DNA of 44,786 nt from a virus, in IMG/VR virus record IMGVR_UViG_3300028556_000016, positions 1-44,786 of that record; one strand, given 5' to 3'. Below the pieces are notes generated by a model. That model made no database searches, was not told the DNA's origin, and was given only the letters and a program-made list of their open reading frames with translations. Shown piece by piece: positions 21,420 through 30,586 of this stretch. A program made the translations under genes and the position numbers. Every line of letters starts with the position of its first letter. The first letter of the stretch is position 1.

Positions 21420-22514
21420 ATGTCTGATATATACGTTGCCCCCGGTGGCGACGATAGCGCCCCTGCGCCCATCGTCCAGACCGTCCCGGCACCCTCGAAC
21501 GATTCAAAATCCCCGCGCGATCTTGCGAACTTCCTGACGGATTTCCGCAACAAGCGCGATGCCGAAGAACCGGCAACTCCAGCAGCGCCAGAAAAGGCCG
21601 CAGCGGAGCCCGAGCCAATTAAAGACGCTGCCCCTGCTGAAGAAGCAACCAGCGATGAGGCGACCGAAGTAGCGGCCGAACCGGAAGCAGAACTTCCGCC
21701 TATCGAGCCGCCGAGGTCATGGACCAAAGAGGAAAAGGACGAATTCGCAACCTACCCTCGCGAGGCGCAAGAAAAGATTGCGCGACGCGAACAGGACCGC
21801 GAGACGGCCCTCCGCAGAGGTCAGAACGAAACTGCTGAACAACGGAAGGCGCTGGAAGCCAAACTTTCAGAGGCCGACCAGATCAGGCAGCGCTACGAAC
21901 AGGCCCTACCGCAGTTACTAACGACGCTACAGGAGCAACAGCAAGGCGAATTCTCCGACATCAAGACCATGAGCGATGTCGAGAAGCTCGCCCGCGAGGA
22001 CTGGCCACGGTACGCCCTCTGGGATGCGCAGCAAAAGAAGATTGCCGCCGTCTCGCAGGAACTACAGTCAGCACAATCTCGTCAGGCCGAGGAATTCAAA
22101 ACCAAGTGGTCTGAGTTTGCCAGCAAGGAGGATTCTCTATTCCTGGAGAAGGCCCCAGAGATGGCCGACAAGGAAAAGGCCACGAAGGTTGCCGATGCCT
22201 CTGTTGCATTGCTCAAGGATCTCGGATTTTCGGAAACGGAACTGGCAAAGCTCTGGAATGGCGAGGCTTCAGTAAGCCTGCGCGACCATCGAGCACAGCT
22301 ACTCATCCGTGACGCCGCAAGATACCGCGAAGCGCTCAAGACTGCGCCGGCCAAGGTCGTAAAACCTGTCCCGAAAGTTCAGCGCCCCGGAACCTCGCAA
22401 TCGCGCGCAAGCGATCGAGATGAAGGAATGAAAGCCCTCGAACAACGTCTCAACCAATCAGGGTCTTGGCGTGACGGAGCAGCGTTGATCGCTGCCCGCC
22501 GCAATGCCCGCTAA
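21420..22514 (+). CDS. Scaffolding protein
   Basis: A 364-residue acidic protein just before the capsid gene. Residues 40-105 are Ala/Glu/Pro rich and disordered; PPRSWTKEEKDEFATYPREAQEKIARRE (about 97-124) is a motif seen in podovirus scaffold-like proteins; residues 120-240 are coiled coil; the C-terminus is basic (SRASDRDEGMKALEQRLNQSG...AARRNAR), suited to binding the capsid protein. It would guide procapsid assembly and then leave. AAGGAA lies before the ATG. Confidence 0.8.
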   Translation: MSDIYVAPGGDDSAPAPIVQTVPAPSNDSKSPRDLANFLTDFRNKRDAEEPATPAAPEKAAAEPEPIKDAAPAEEATSDEATEVAAEPEAELPPIEPPRSWTKEEKDEFATYPREAQEKIARREQDRETALRRGQNETAEQRKALEAKLSEADQIRQRYEQALPQLLTTLQEQQQGEFSDIKTMSDVEKLAREDWPRYALWDAQQKKIAAVSQELQSAQSRQAEEFKTKWSEFASKEDSLFLEKAPEMADKEKATKVADASVALLKDLGFSETELAKLWNGEASVSLRDHRAQLLIRDAARYREALKTAPAKVVKPVPKVQRPGTSQSRASDRDEGMKALEQRLNQSGSWRDGAALIAARRNAR

Positions 22515-22525
22515 AGGATAAAGCA

Positions 22526-23491
22526 ATGTCACTTCCTACCAATACGCTGGCCACCTATGAGGCCATCGGCAACCGCGAAGATTTGACGGATGTCATCTAT
22601 CGCATCGACCCGACCGATACGCCGTTCCTCTCCGGTTCGGAAAAGGCAACCGCATCGGCCGTCAAGCACGAATGGCAGATCCAGGCACTCGCGACTGCAT
22701 TGACCACTAACGCGCAGCTCGAAGGCGATGATATCTCGGCCGACGCAACGACTGTCACTGTTCGTAAAAACAACCAGTGCCAGATCAGCCGCAAGGTTCC
22801 GCAGGTTTCGGGCACCCAGCAGGCCGTTGACCACGCTGGCCGTGGCAATGAAATGGCCTACCAGGAAATGCTCAAGGGTCTTGAGTTGAAGCGCGACATG
22901 GAAGGCTCGCTGATTGCCTCCACGAACGGGTCAACCGCAGGTTCCGATACAGGAATTCGCCGCCTAGGCTCGGTCATCAACTGGGTCGGCACGAATACCT
23001 CGCGCTCGACTGGTGCGACCACGGGCGTTGATCCGTCTGTTCTCGACGGCACCGCGCAAGTCACCAACGGCACGCAGCGCGCATTCACAGAAGCGCAATT
23101 GAAGTCGGTTCTCCAGTCGATCTGGACAAACGGCGGCAAGCCCGACACCATCATGACGGGTGCGTTCAATAAGCAGGTGTTCTCGACATTCACTGGCCGG
23201 TCATCGCCGATCGAACAGGCGTCGTCCAAGAAGATCACGGCGGCAGTCGATGCCTATGAGTCAGACTTCGGAACGCTCAAGGTCATCCCGAACCGCTTCC
23301 AGCGCTCGCGCGATGTCTGGGTGTTCCAGATGGATATGTGGGCGGTTGCCTACCTGAAAGGACGCCGCATGGTTTCCATTCAGATGCCGCCAACCGGCGA
23401 CTCGCAGCGCCGCATGATCCTGTCGGAATACACACTCGAAGCCCGCAATGAAAAAGCGAGCGGCGGCGTTTTCGATCTGACAACGTCCTAA
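22526..23491 (+). CDS. Major capsid protein (DUF5309/SU10 type)
   Basis: A 321-residue protein with the SU10/DUF5309 capsid signature: NREDLTDVIYRIDPTDTPFL, KHEWQIQALA, a long NQCQISRKVPQVSGTQQAV stretch, the RDMEGSLIAS helix (spine) and a C-terminal LEARNEKASGG. HK97-like fold expected. Ribosome site AAAGGA. Placed immediately after the scaffold, as usual in podoviruses. Confidence 0.9.
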   Translation: MSLPTNTLATYEAIGNREDLTDVIYRIDPTDTPFLSGSEKATASAVKHEWQIQALATALTTNAQLEGDDISADATTVTVRKNNQCQISRKVPQVSGTQQAVDHAGRGNEMAYQEMLKGLELKRDMEGSLIASTNGSTAGSDTGIRRLGSVINWVGTNTSRSTGATTGVDPSVLDGTAQVTNGTQRAFTEAQLKSVLQSIWTNGGKPDTIMTGAFNKQVFSTFTGRSSPIEQASSKKITAAVDAYESDFGTLKVIPNRFQRSRDVWVFQMDMWAVAYLKGRRMVSIQMPPTGDSQRRMILSEYTLEARNEKASGGVFDLTTS

Positions 23492-23492
23492 T

Positions 23493-23513
23493 CCTCCTGA
23501 CCAATAAAGGAGG
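23493..23513 (+). promoter_or_regulatory. Hairpin covering the Shine-Dalgarno site of the gene after the capsid gene
   Basis: CCTCCT at 23493-23498 is perfectly complementary to AGGAGG at 23508-23513 with a nine-base loop. AGGAGG is the ideal ribosome site for the ATG at 23520. The stem begins two bases after the capsid stop codon. It could lower translation of the next gene relative to the capsid protein, or be opened by ribosomes finishing the capsid gene. Confidence 0.5.
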
Positions 23514-23519
23514 TCAACG

Positions 23520-23987
23520 ATGACTATTTATACCTTCCACGACTCCGAGACGGCCGTCACCTCTACCTCGTCGGCCGGTCTCACGGGAAGCGATCCGTTG
23601 CTCGTCTATTCGACGAATGCGGGCCGCACCCGGAAAACCACGGTTGCGTCAGTTGCAAACCAAAGCATTGTGACGACCGCAACCTCGGCAACAACCGGCA
23701 CGAACATCTCCTGCTTTGGTTACACATCGCTGGGAAGTTCATCCGGCCCAATCACTGTGTGGGGTCTTGATGACCCCCCGCAGGCCGGCATTCTGAAAAC
23801 CATCAGCAGCCTTTCGACATCGACGGCCAATGGCGTGGTTCCTGTCTCGGCAACGATTCAGGCGACCGATACATGGGTCGGCAGCAAGATCTACTTCCGG
23901 GTTCCCGGAGGCTCGGTCGAGCTTGTCTCGCGTTCAACTGCCATCTGGCAGGTGTGCTCGCGAACGGCTGACATCGTTTGCACGTAA
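23520..23987 (+). CDS. Putative virion protein after the capsid gene (155 residues)
   Basis: Thr/Ser-rich beta protein, MTIYTFHDSETAVTSTSSAG..., with two cysteines near the end. Position after the major capsid gene suits a head decoration or cement protein. Perfect AGGAGG ribosome site, enclosed in a hairpin. No family recognised. Confidence 0.6.
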   Translation: MTIYTFHDSETAVTSTSSAGLTGSDPLLVYSTNAGRTRKTTVASVANQSIVTTATSATTGTNISCFGYTSLGSSSGPITVWGLDDPPQAGILKTISSLSTSTANGVVPVSATIQATDTWVGSKIYFRVPGGSVELVSRSTAIWQVCSRTADIVCT

Positions 23988-24003
23988 CAACAAAGGAGAT
24001 TGT

Positions 24004-24795
24004 GTGACTGAAGGCTCTATCCCCCCCGTTGAAATAACGCCGGAAAACGAACCTTTTCCTCATTTACCGCTACCAGACAAAGAGACACTGAAGAAAGCGG
24101 CAGAAAAGCCGCGCAGGAAAATCGCCATTCTCGGTTCGGCTGTTTCCTCTGTTGGACTTGCGCCATTCCACCTTCCCGAATGGGAAATCTGGGGATGTTC
24201 GCCGGCCAACAGAAACCTTCCGCGTTGCGATGTCTGGTTCGAGTTGCACAATCTCTATGTCAAAGAACGGGAGGGGCTGAAGGAATGGATCGAGTGGCTT
24301 AAAGACAAGCCGGTCGTCTATCTCCAGCAGCCCTCTCCCGATTTTCCCGGCGGGAAGATGTACCCGCTCAAGGAAATGGTTGCGAGATGGGGACGATACT
24401 GGTGGACAAGCCAGGTGTCCTATATGCTCGCGCTCGCTATCGCACAGAAGCCGGAAGTCATCGGCATCTATGGCGTCGATATGGCTGCGAATAGCGAATA
24501 TAACCAGCAACGCCTCGGCTGCCAGTATTTCATACTGGAGGCACAGAAGCTCGGCATTCAGGTGGTCGTACCGCCCGAGTCCGATCTGCTGGAGCCGCCG
24601 CCGATGTATGGCTACTGCGAATCCTCAAGGCGCTGGCGCAAGATGTATGCCCGCAAGCTTGAGCTACAGGGTCGCGTTGATGACCTGAGCAACCGGGAAA
24701 ACAGCGCGCACCACGAAAAGCGCCACCTCGTCGGCGCTCTCGATGATCTGGAATATCAGATGGCCCATTGGGCCAATACGACCGACTTCGATTAA
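24004..24795 (+). CDS. Rossmann-like putative morphogenetic protein (263 residues)
   Basis: Start GTG 24004 with AAAGGAG upstream. The core KIAILGSAVSSVGLAPFHLP, EWEIWGCSPAN...CDVWFELH, PVVYLQQPSPDFPGGKMYP and EVIGIYGVDMAANSEYNQQR is an alpha/beta fold reminiscent of glycosyltransferase/DUF115-like proteins. Very similar proteins occur in phage head modules, sometimes called putative morphogenetic proteins. The C-terminus (YCESSRRWRKMYARKLEL onward) is a coiled coil. It may modify a virion component or a glycan, but the substrate is unknown. Confidence 0.6.
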   Translation: MTEGSIPPVEITPENEPFPHLPLPDKETLKKAAEKPRRKIAILGSAVSSVGLAPFHLPEWEIWGCSPANRNLPRCDVWFELHNLYVKEREGLKEWIEWLKDKPVVYLQQPSPDFPGGKMYPLKEMVARWGRYWWTSQVSYMLALAIAQKPEVIGIYGVDMAANSEYNQQRLGCQYFILEAQKLGIQVVVPPESDLLEPPPMYGYCESSRRWRKMYARKLELQGRVDDLSNRENSAHHEKRHLVGALDDLEYQMAHWANTTDFD

Positions 24796-24846
24796 ACACA
24801 AACAAAATCGCCCCAATTCAATCCACGCTAATATGGAGCCATTGAA

Positions 24847-25200
24847 ATGGCCTATCCTACCTTTCTGCCGTTTAAGTCCCGACATTATCAGGCGTCCTCG
24901 ACATCATCCAATGCGCTCATTTCCGCTCCAGTTGTGGCGCGTGGAAAATATATTACTGCCTTTTATGCGACGACGCCGATGCAGTCGCAGACGGCCGCCG
25001 CAAACACCTGCGAAGTTCTCGTCAATAACAGCGTAGTGATTTCGAGCGGCGGGGTTGTTTCGACCTCGACCGGCAATGGCGCCACGCAAATCCCGGTCAC
25101 GGCAACCTCGGCTATTTTCGTCAATCCCGGAGATGTGCTGGTAACTGTTCTTTCGAGCTGCGTTGGCGGCACCATTACGCACGTCGTTCAGGAGTTCTAA
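24847..25200 (+). CDS. Putative virion protein (117 residues)
   Basis: Beta-rich protein MAYPTFLPFKSRHYQASSTS..., with GKYITAFYATTPMQSQ and VNPGDVLVTVLSSCVGGTIT. Likely a decoration or minor head protein by position between capsid and adaptor genes. No family named. Confidence 0.55.
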   Translation: MAYPTFLPFKSRHYQASSTSSNALISAPVVARGKYITAFYATTPMQSQTAAANTCEVLVNNSVVISSGGVVSTSTGNGATQIPVTATSAIFVNPGDVLVTVLSSCVGGTITHVVQEF

Positions 25201-25527
25201 TTGTCTGGCGTAATTACCAACCTGAAGCTGGACGGTGAGGATATCACCGTCCAGACGTTTCAGGACGCACAATACAACGCTGATTGGGCAGCGCATTGCC
25301 GCGATACGCAGACCCACGGCCGCGACATGCGGCACAAATGGCATTTGCCGAACAACATCATCAATCAGTTCTATCTCGATTATGCGGGCAATGGCGCGCC
25401 GCCGCCCATGAACCAGGAATTCTGGCTCTATGTGGATAGGCGAATGAATGATCCGCAATATTCCAAGTTCCGCACCGACAATCCCAGCAACCCGTTTTTC
25501 GCGGGCTATGGCACGGGTAAACGCTAA
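25201..25527 (+). CDS. Hypothetical head-tail region protein (108 residues)
   Basis: Start TTG 25201, immediately after the previous stop. MSGVITNLKLDGEDITVQTF then a mixed region with GRDMRHKWHLPNNIINQFYL and EFWLYVDRRMNDPQYSKFRT. This sequence pattern appears in podovirus genes preceding the adaptor; possibly a head-completion protein. One-base overlap with the next gene. Confidence 0.55.
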   Translation: MSGVITNLKLDGEDITVQTFQDAQYNADWAAHCRDTQTHGRDMRHKWHLPNNIINQFYLDYAGNGAPPPMNQEFWLYVDRRMNDPQYSKFRTDNPSNPFFAGYGTGKR

Positions 25528-26156
25528 TGGCCCTCTCCGACTATTCGAGCCTGCAAACATCGGTGGCGTCCTATATGGCGCGTTCAGACCTGACCTCGAA
25601 TATCCCAGACTTCATTACGCTGTTCGAGGCGGAAGCCAATCGCAGCCTGCGCACGCGGCAGATGGAGATTACGCAGTCCACCACGCCCACATCTGGCACG
25701 TTCTCATTGCCAACCGACTACGTTGGCTGGAAAACAGTCACATGGTCTGCCGGGGGTCTTAGCCGCTCCCTGCAATACGTCCATCCGAGTGAATTGCCGG
25801 AGCTTTACCCGGATTCACCGGCCGCCAATCCGCGAGTGTTTTCTATCCTCGGCACGACCGACCAGATTGGCTATGTGCAGTTGATGCCGACAGCCAATGA
25901 CGCGGTAAACTTCACTTATTACCAGAAGATCACGAACCTATCGACAACGGCCGGAAGCACGACCAATTGGCTATTGCTGGCACACCCTGACGCCTATTTG
26001 GCCGGAGCAATGACCGAGGCATGCGTGTTCGTGAAAGACTACGATACCGGGGCAATCTGGAAATCACGCCGCGATGCCCTGTTCGATGAAATAACAAATC
26101 TCGATGAAAGAACGCGCGGGCCGTCTGCCATTCGCGTGCCCGGTAGAAATCCCTGA
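25527..26156 (+). CDS. Head-tail adaptor protein
   Basis: A 209-residue protein with the adaptor layout of podoviruses: a helical start (DYSSLQTSVASYMARSDLTSNIPDFITLFEAEANRSLRTRQME), then beta segments (SLPTDYVGWKTVTW, YVHPSELPELYPD) and a C-terminal helix (DAYLAGAMTEACVFVKDYD). These proteins form the ring beneath the portal. It overlaps both neighbours by one base. Confidence 0.8.
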   Translation: MALSDYSSLQTSVASYMARSDLTSNIPDFITLFEAEANRSLRTRQMEITQSTTPTSGTFSLPTDYVGWKTVTWSAGGLSRSLQYVHPSELPELYPDSPAANPRVFSILGTTDQIGYVQLMPTANDAVNFTYYQKITNLSTTAGSTTNWLLLAHPDAYLAGAMTEACVFVKDYDTGAIWKSRRDALFDEITNLDERTRGPSAIRVPGRNP

Positions 26157-27640
26157 TGCCCGTTCTGTCGTTCTCAGAATATCGACCTGACGTATCGGAT
26201 TACAACGGGCAGACCACCAGGAACGTACTTAATGTCGTTCCGCGTGGGGATGGGTATGGGCCATTCGGCGCATTCTCTGCCTATTCTGGGGCGCTTCCAG
26301 CCGCCTGTCGCGGGTCTTTCTATGCCCGCAATGCAGACGGAACGGTAACGGTATTCGCGGGGACTTCGACCAAGCTCTACAAGCTCAATAATACAACACT
26401 GGCATGGGGCGATGTCAGCAAGGGCTCAAGCACATATTCTGCATTGAGTGCGACGGCCAACTGGCAATTTGCGCAATTCAATAACTACGTCTTTGCCACG
26501 CAGGCCAACGACAAGCTCCAGATATTCGACCTGACATTATCGACCGAGTTTGCGGATCGCGCCGACTCTAATTGCATCAACGCGGCTTATATTACGGTCG
26601 TCAATCGGTTTCTTGTTCTCTCTGGCGGCCTGACGACGAATGCCTACCGCCTGCAATGGAGCGGGCTTAATGACGTGTCCAGCTCATCGGCGTTTACGAG
26701 CGGCGTTAATTCATCTGACTTTCAGGACCTTGCTGACGGCGGCATTGTTCGCGGCGTATCGGGCGGGGAATTCGGTGTCATCTTCCAGGACACTTCCATC
26801 CGCCGGATGATCTATGCGCCGGGTTCTCCGGTTATCTTCACGATCGACCGCATCGCCATTGATGACGGCATGTATGCGCCATATTCGCTGGTGCGGGCCG
26901 GCGACCGTATATTCTGGTGCTCGCCGCAGGGCTTCAAGACGCTCGTTCCTGGCGGGGCGCCTACTCCAATCGGCAAAGAAAAGGTTGACCGCACATTCTT
27001 CGCCGATGTCGATACGGCTAATCTGCAATTATTCATCGGAGCACAAGACCCGGTCGCCTCGCGCGTGTTCTTCGCTTATAAATCTACCTCTGGAGCATCG
27101 GGGCTATTCGACAAGATACTTTGCTACGACTGGGTGCTGGATAAATGGACACCTATCTCGGCATCGGGAGAATATATCGGGTCTGTTGCCTCGCCGGGCA
27201 TTACGCTTGAGAATGTCGATACTGTTTACGGCTCTAATCTTGACGCGCTGGCCGCGCCACCTTCGTTCGATTCAATACCGACATCGGGCTCGCCAGCACT
27301 GACGGCGTTTAATTCTGCGCATAAGCTCGGGTTTTTCAGCGGTGCCAATCTTGAAGGCACCATGGAAACGCCGGAACAGAGTGGCGATGGAACGCGGTTC
27401 TTTGTGCGGGCGCTCCGTGTCGTGAGCGATGCTTCTGCGATCAATGTCTCGGTATCGCAGCGGGAAAACCCATACGCGGCGCAGACCTATTCGGCAGAGA
27501 CGGTGACGGATGCCACGGGGCAGGCCCCTTCCCGGGTATCAACCCGCTATGCGCGCGGCAAGATCAGGATTACTGCGGGCTCTACCTGGACATTCGCGGC
27601 CGGTGTCGAGCCTGAAATCACCAAAGAGGGCCAGCGGTGA
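26156..27640 (+). CDS. Tail nozzle / packaged-DNA stabilisation protein
   Basis: A 494-residue beta-rich protein resembling P22 gp10-like nozzle or stabilisation proteins. Repeats of propeller-like blades are visible: TVFAGTSTKLYKLNN, NYVFATQANDKLQIFDL, VVNRFLVLSG, GVIFQDTSIRRMIYAPG, RIFWCSPQGFKTLVPGG and RVFFAYKSTSG..DKILCYDWVLDKWTPI. It closes the tail channel after packaging. Directly follows the adaptor, as expected. Confidence 0.75.
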   Translation: MPVLSFSEYRPDVSDYNGQTTRNVLNVVPRGDGYGPFGAFSAYSGALPAACRGSFYARNADGTVTVFAGTSTKLYKLNNTTLAWGDVSKGSSTYSALSATANWQFAQFNNYVFATQANDKLQIFDLTLSTEFADRADSNCINAAYITVVNRFLVLSGGLTTNAYRLQWSGLNDVSSSSAFTSGVNSSDFQDLADGGIVRGVSGGEFGVIFQDTSIRRMIYAPGSPVIFTIDRIAIDDGMYAPYSLVRAGDRIFWCSPQGFKTLVPGGAPTPIGKEKVDRTFFADVDTANLQLFIGAQDPVASRVFFAYKSTSGASGLFDKILCYDWVLDKWTPISASGEYIGSVASPGITLENVDTVYGSNLDALAAPPSFDSIPTSGSPALTAFNSAHKLGFFSGANLEGTMETPEQSGDGTRFFVRALRVVSDASAINVSVSQRENPYAAQTYSAETVTDATGQAPSRVSTRYARGKIRITAGSTWTFAAGVEPEITKEGQR

Positions 27641-27948
27641 GCGTCAATGCTCTCTCTATTCAAGAAAAAGACCTAACCAAAGTATGCGCGACGGTGAACC
27701 AGCTCGGCCAAGGCCGATCGAACGCGACAGGAACAGTGACGTTATCTACCGGGGCTACCTCCACGACTGTATCAGCACAGACATGCGGGGCGACTTCTGC
27801 CATCTTTTTATTCCCGCAGACGAGCATAGCCCAGTCATCGGCGGCGGCCTATGTGGCCTCGACTGACGTAACGCCTAAGCAGTTCATTATTCATCATTCG
27901 TCGTCCACTTCGACTGGGCGTATTTTCTGGTGGCTGGCAATTGGCTGA
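27637..27948 (+). CDS. Hypothetical tail-region protein (103 residues)
   Basis: Start GTG 27637 in a GTGA overlap with the nozzle gene. MSVNALSIQEKDLTKVCATV then a Thr/Ala-rich beta region ending SSSTSTGRIFWWLAIG. Likely a small virion component; unrecognised. Confidence 0.5.
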   Translation: MSVNALSIQEKDLTKVCATVNQLGQGRSNATGTVTLSTGATSTTVSAQTCGATSAIFLFPQTSIAQSSAAAYVASTDVTPKQFIIHHSSSTSTGRIFWWLAIG

Positions 27949-28336
27949 CATGGCGGCGGTTTGTGTCGATCCAAAACGGATTGGCGAAGTGTGGCCGCAT
28001 TTCCGCGAACGCATCGAGCGGGCCATTACGAAGGTCGGCCTGAACAAGATTGAATATGTCGAAAAGGACGTTCTCGCGGGTCGGTCGCTTCTGTGGCTCG
28101 CCTATGACGGGCTCATTGTCCATGCAGCGGCCATTACGCAACTGGTCGGCGGCGTCTGCGAGATTGTTGCCTGTAGCGGCGAAAACCTGCCGCTGTTTCT
28201 TCCGTTGATAAATGATCTTGAGCAATTCGCGCGAGATGAGAATTGCCGCGCCATGCAGATCAGTGGCCGCAAGGGATGGATACGAGTTTTGAAAAATTAC
28301 AAGGCGAAAGCCGTGATTTTAGAAAGAACACTATAG
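27941..28336 (+). CDS. GNAT-like phage protein in the tail module (131 residues)
   Basis: Start taken at TTG 27941; ATG 27950 is nearly as good. The layout WPHFRERIERAI...ALLY-like, LLWLAYDGLIVHAAAITQLVG, CEIVACSGENLPLFLPLINDLEQFARDENCRAMQISGRKGWIRVLKNY resembles the N-acetyltransferase fold; similar genes sit before ejection proteins in other podoviruses. The acyl-CoA-binding loop is not clear, so it may be a structural relative. Confidence 0.55.
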   Translation: MADMAAVCVDPKRIGEVWPHFRERIERAITKVGLNKIEYVEKDVLAGRSLLWLAYDGLIVHAAAITQLVGGVCEIVACSGENLPLFLPLINDLEQFARDENCRAMQISGRKGWIRVLKNYKAKAVILERTL

Positions 28337-29218
28337 ATGAGCGGCACTTCGAAATCCCAACAGATTAGCACAACACAACAGAATTCTAATCCGTGGGCAC
28401 CAGCGCAACCAGCGCTGAACGATATTCTTTCCGGCATTCAGGGCCAGATTCCGAATGCCACGCCGAACGCCACTGAAACCGGCGCATTACAGCAGCTAAC
28501 CAATAATGCGCAAACGCAGCAGAACTTCGGCGGGACTGCCACTAATCTGGCAAATAGCTATCTGGGTGGCGATCCTACTGGTTTGCTCCAGCCAGCTCTA
28601 TCGGCTTATCAGGGCCAGCTTAACCCGATCGCTAATCAGAACAATGACCCGATGAAAACGCCGGGTATTCAGAATCTTCTGAATACGATCCGCAGCGATG
28701 TCAGCAATCAGGTCAATGGTCAATTCGCCGGAGCCGGTCGTGATCTATCTGGCATGAACCAGCAGACATTGGCGCGCGGTATTTCTCAGGGAGAGGCCGC
28801 ACCCCTCCTGAACCAATATAACCAGAACGTCGCAGCGCAGACGGGCGCGGCTGGCAACCTGTTCAATGCGGCGGGACAGACGGCAGGGGCCATCACCGGC
28901 AATCAGGGGCAGGGGCTTAATATCGCCAATCTGGTGCCGGGATTTACCAATGCCAATGCGAACCAGACGCTTGCGGCACAAGCAGCAGCGCGCGGCCTGC
29001 CACTTAATAACCTTGGGATGCTTGCCAATCTGACCGTGCCTATTGCCGGTCTTGGTGGCCAGAACTTCGGCTATTCCAATACGCAGAGCCAACAGACGCC
29101 CTCCGGGTTGCAGCAGGCAATGGGCTGGTCGCAAGCGCTCGGCGGCTCACAGGGCGGCGGCCTTCTCGGTGCCGCTGGCAAGGGCCTCGGCGCTCTAACC
29201 TCGATCTTCGGGGCATAA
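28337..29218 (+). CDS. Putative ejection/internal virion protein 1 (293 residues)
   Basis: Asn/Gln/Ala/Gly-rich protein (MSGTSKSQQISTTQQNSNPW...). Composition, lack of clear domains and position after the nozzle suit an internal protein ejected with DNA. The C-terminus is Gly-rich and hydrophobic (GGGLLGAAGKGLGALTSIFGA), which could insert into membranes. Confidence 0.6.
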   Translation: MSGTSKSQQISTTQQNSNPWAPAQPALNDILSGIQGQIPNATPNATETGALQQLTNNAQTQQNFGGTATNLANSYLGGDPTGLLQPALSAYQGQLNPIANQNNDPMKTPGIQNLLNTIRSDVSNQVNGQFAGAGRDLSGMNQQTLARGISQGEAAPLLNQYNQNVAAQTGAAGNLFNAAGQTAGAITGNQGQGLNIANLVPGFTNANANQTLAAQAAARGLPLNNLGMLANLTVPIAGLGGQNFGYSNTQSQQTPSGLQQAMGWSQALGGSQGGGLLGAAGKGLGALTSIFGA

Positions 29219-29221
29219 TCA

Positions 29222-30586
29222 ATGGGAATGTTCGATAACTCAGCATTCAACCCGCAGACTTACGCAGGCGGAATGACAAGCTGGCTACAGGACGCATTGC
29301 GGTCTGGTTTGCTTGGCCGTGCACTTCCTCAGCAGCAAGACGCCCAATCGCCCCCGACATCCATGGGGTCATATGGCGGCATCCAATATCCTATATTTGG
29401 CCAGCCCGATACCACGACACTTTCAGCGCAATCGCAGCAAGCGCAGCCTCAGCAGGCCCCGCAGCCGCAAATGCCGCCGCCCCAGCAGCCACAGCCACAG
29501 GCACCACAGCAACCATCGTTCTTTGGCGGCCTGAATAATACCCTGCAAAATGTCGCTGGTATTCTCAGCCCGGAAACCGGCAAGCAACTCCAGGAGATCA
29601 AGTCACGCGCGCCCATGCGGCAAGCCCTGATTGATGCCGGGGCTCCTGCCAATGTTGCAGACGCAGCGGCAGCCAATCCCACGATTCTGGCGCAAGTCGG
29701 CCCGCGCTATCTTGGCGAGAATTTCAAGATCGTCCCCTATGGCGCGACCGCCATCAACCAGAAGGGAGAAGTTCTTTTCCAGAATAACAGCGGCTCGGCA
29801 ACGCTTGACCAGCCGACAATTGAGGCGATGGCGCACCAGTATCGCGCTGGCGATACTACCGTCATGCAGAACCTCGGGCGCGGCGTTCAGGGTGCAGAGA
29901 ATATCGTCAAGGTTCGTGCTGAGATCGCCAAACAGAACGCGGCCGAAGGTACCAGCGGCGAGGGGCAGGCAATGCGTAACGCCGAGTTCTTCGGCGTCAA
30001 ATCCGGCCAGCGCACACTCGGGACTCGACAGGCCAATATCGATCTGGCCGCGACCGAACTCAAACAGGTTATCCCGGTTGTCATGGCAGCATCCGAGGGC
30101 GTTGATCGCACGAATTACCCGGACCTCAACCGCGTCATTCAGGCATTCCAGCGCGGAACCGGCGACCCAAACATTGTCAAACTGGGCAGCGGCGTGAATA
30201 CGCTTGTGAACTTGTATTCCCGCGCCATCAGCCCAACTGGGCAGCCGACCGTCAGCGACAAGGACCACGCCCGAGAAATTCTCAACCAGGCTTGGGCAAA
30301 GGGCCAATTCAACGCAGCCGTGCAGATGATGGAGCAGGAGGTCAACGCGGCCTCAAGTTCGCCAGCCGCCGTTCGCGGTCAGATGCGCGGGACGTTCCTC
30401 GGCGGCATGGGGCCAATGACCAATGCTCCGCAGGCCCCAGAAACCCCGTTCCAGCAACCAGTTCCGCAAGCGCCGGCGGCCAAGGCAGCGCCGCCAGCGC
30501 CACCTAAAATCGACACCGTGAAAGACGGCTATCGCTTCCGTGGTGGTGATCCGTCAGATCCAAAGAACTGGGTAAAGACACTCTAA
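29222..30586 (+). CDS. Putative ejection/internal virion protein 2 (454 residues)
   Basis: N-terminal 95 residues are Gln/Pro rich (stretches of QAQPQQAPQPQMPPPQQPQP type); the middle is helical (NVAGILSPETGKQLQEIKSRA..., IDLAATELKQVIPVVMAASE) and the end again Pro/Ala rich. Overlaps the next gene by one base (TAATG). Part of a three-gene ejection set ending in a transglycosylase. Confidence 0.6.
   Translation: MGMFDNSAFNPQTYAGGMTSWLQDALRSGLLGRALPQQQDAQSPPTSMGSYGGIQYPIFGQPDTTTLSAQSQQAQPQQAPQPQMPPPQQPQPQAPQQPSFFGGLNNTLQNVAGILSPETGKQLQEIKSRAPMRQALIDAGAPANVADAAAANPTILAQVGPRYLGENFKIVPYGATAINQKGEVLFQNNSGSATLDQPTIEAMAHQYRAGDTTVMQNLGRGVQGAENIVKVRAEIAKQNAAEGTSGEGQAMRNAEFFGVKSGQRTLGTRQANIDLAATELKQVIPVVMAASEGVDRTNYPDLNRVIQAFQRGTGDPNIVKLGSGVNTLVNLYSRAISPTGQPTVSDKDHAREILNQAWAKGQFNAAVQMMEQEVNAASSSPAAVRGQMRGTFLGGMGPMTNAPQAPETPFQQPVPQAPAAKAAPPAPPKIDTVKDGYRFRGGDPSDPKNWVKTL

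Noticed and set aside
24904-25560. 218-codon minus-strand frame in the head-tail region
   Set aside because: Mirror of three well-supported plus-strand genes; Arg/Ile-rich shadow typical of codon bias.
29603-30307. 234-codon minus-strand frame opposite an ejection protein
   Set aside because: Antisense shadow; no ribosome site or recognisable domain.
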